This document shows, piece after piece, positions 13,939 through 13,947 of a stretch of 13,947 nucleotides of DNA. Every line of letters begins with the position of its first letter. Positions within the stretch are counted from its first letter, which is position 1. Source of the stretch: an uncultured Bacteroidota bacterium (GTDB lineage: Bacteria > Bacteroidota > Bacteroidia > Bacteroidales > SZUA-534); the NCBI GenBank assembly GCA_937885735.1, contig CALABN010000078.1, forward strand, positions 1-13,947, given 5' to 3'. Made by a program: the position numbers and the translations under genes. The notes below the pieces were generated by a model. That model searched no databases, was not told where the DNA came from, and saw only the letters and a program-made list of their open reading frames with translations.

Positions 13939-13947
13939 ATCATTAGT

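Overview
The window looks like a chromosomal segment from a member of the Bacteroidales (phylum Bacteroidota). The evidence is a type IX secretion (T9SS) C-terminal sorting domain, a DUF4783 protein, Bacteroidetes-type promoters (TTTG then TAnnTTTG about 19-20 bp downstream) and the absence of Shine-Dalgarno sequences. By eye, GC is close to half up to about position 10480 and about 40% or less from 10855 to the end. I read the left part as resident chromosome and the right part as probably acquired DNA.

Region 1 (1-2438, + strand) is the C-terminal part of a large secreted protein resembling PorU2/C25-type T9SS proteins; its catalytic N-terminus lies outside the window. It faces a 1219-residue multi-pass membrane histidine kinase (2572-6231, - strand) that has no response regulator beside it. 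Upstream on the same strand is rlmH (6445-6918), a 23S rRNA pseudouridine methyltransferase. Divergent from rlmH is a + strand run of housekeeping genes: a secreted DUF4783 protein, nadC, a YihY/BrkB membrane protein, an RlpA-SPOR cell-wall protein, and the first third of an NAD kinase gene. The intergenic gaps hold arrays of several different 7-bp tandem repeats. Three repeat types occur in the same order and orientation on both sides of rlmH.

Region 2 (about 10478-10850) is a junction. The NAD kinase reading frame leaves homology right after its GGD motif. The sequence then enters a strand-symmetric array of phased 10-bp repeats, a stretch of about 200 bp without a gene, and three tandem 20-bp repeats that resemble the repeated ends of IS21-type elements. 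No transposase or integrase is visible.

Region 3 (10855-13947, all - strand) is a compact AT-rich cluster. In transcription order it encodes a small helical protein of unknown function, a 330-residue protein with a PD-(D/E)XK nuclease-like core, an RNase J-like beta-CASP metallo-beta-lactamase protein, and a YbjQ/UPF0145 protein. The nuclease-like and RNase J-like genes overlap by 4 nt and have a well-formed promoter in front of them. Two predicted nucleic-acid hydrolases translated together, in foreign-looking DNA next to an insertion scar, form the best candidate here for an undescribed system. An anti-phage or nucleic-acid-processing role is inferred only from architecture and context.
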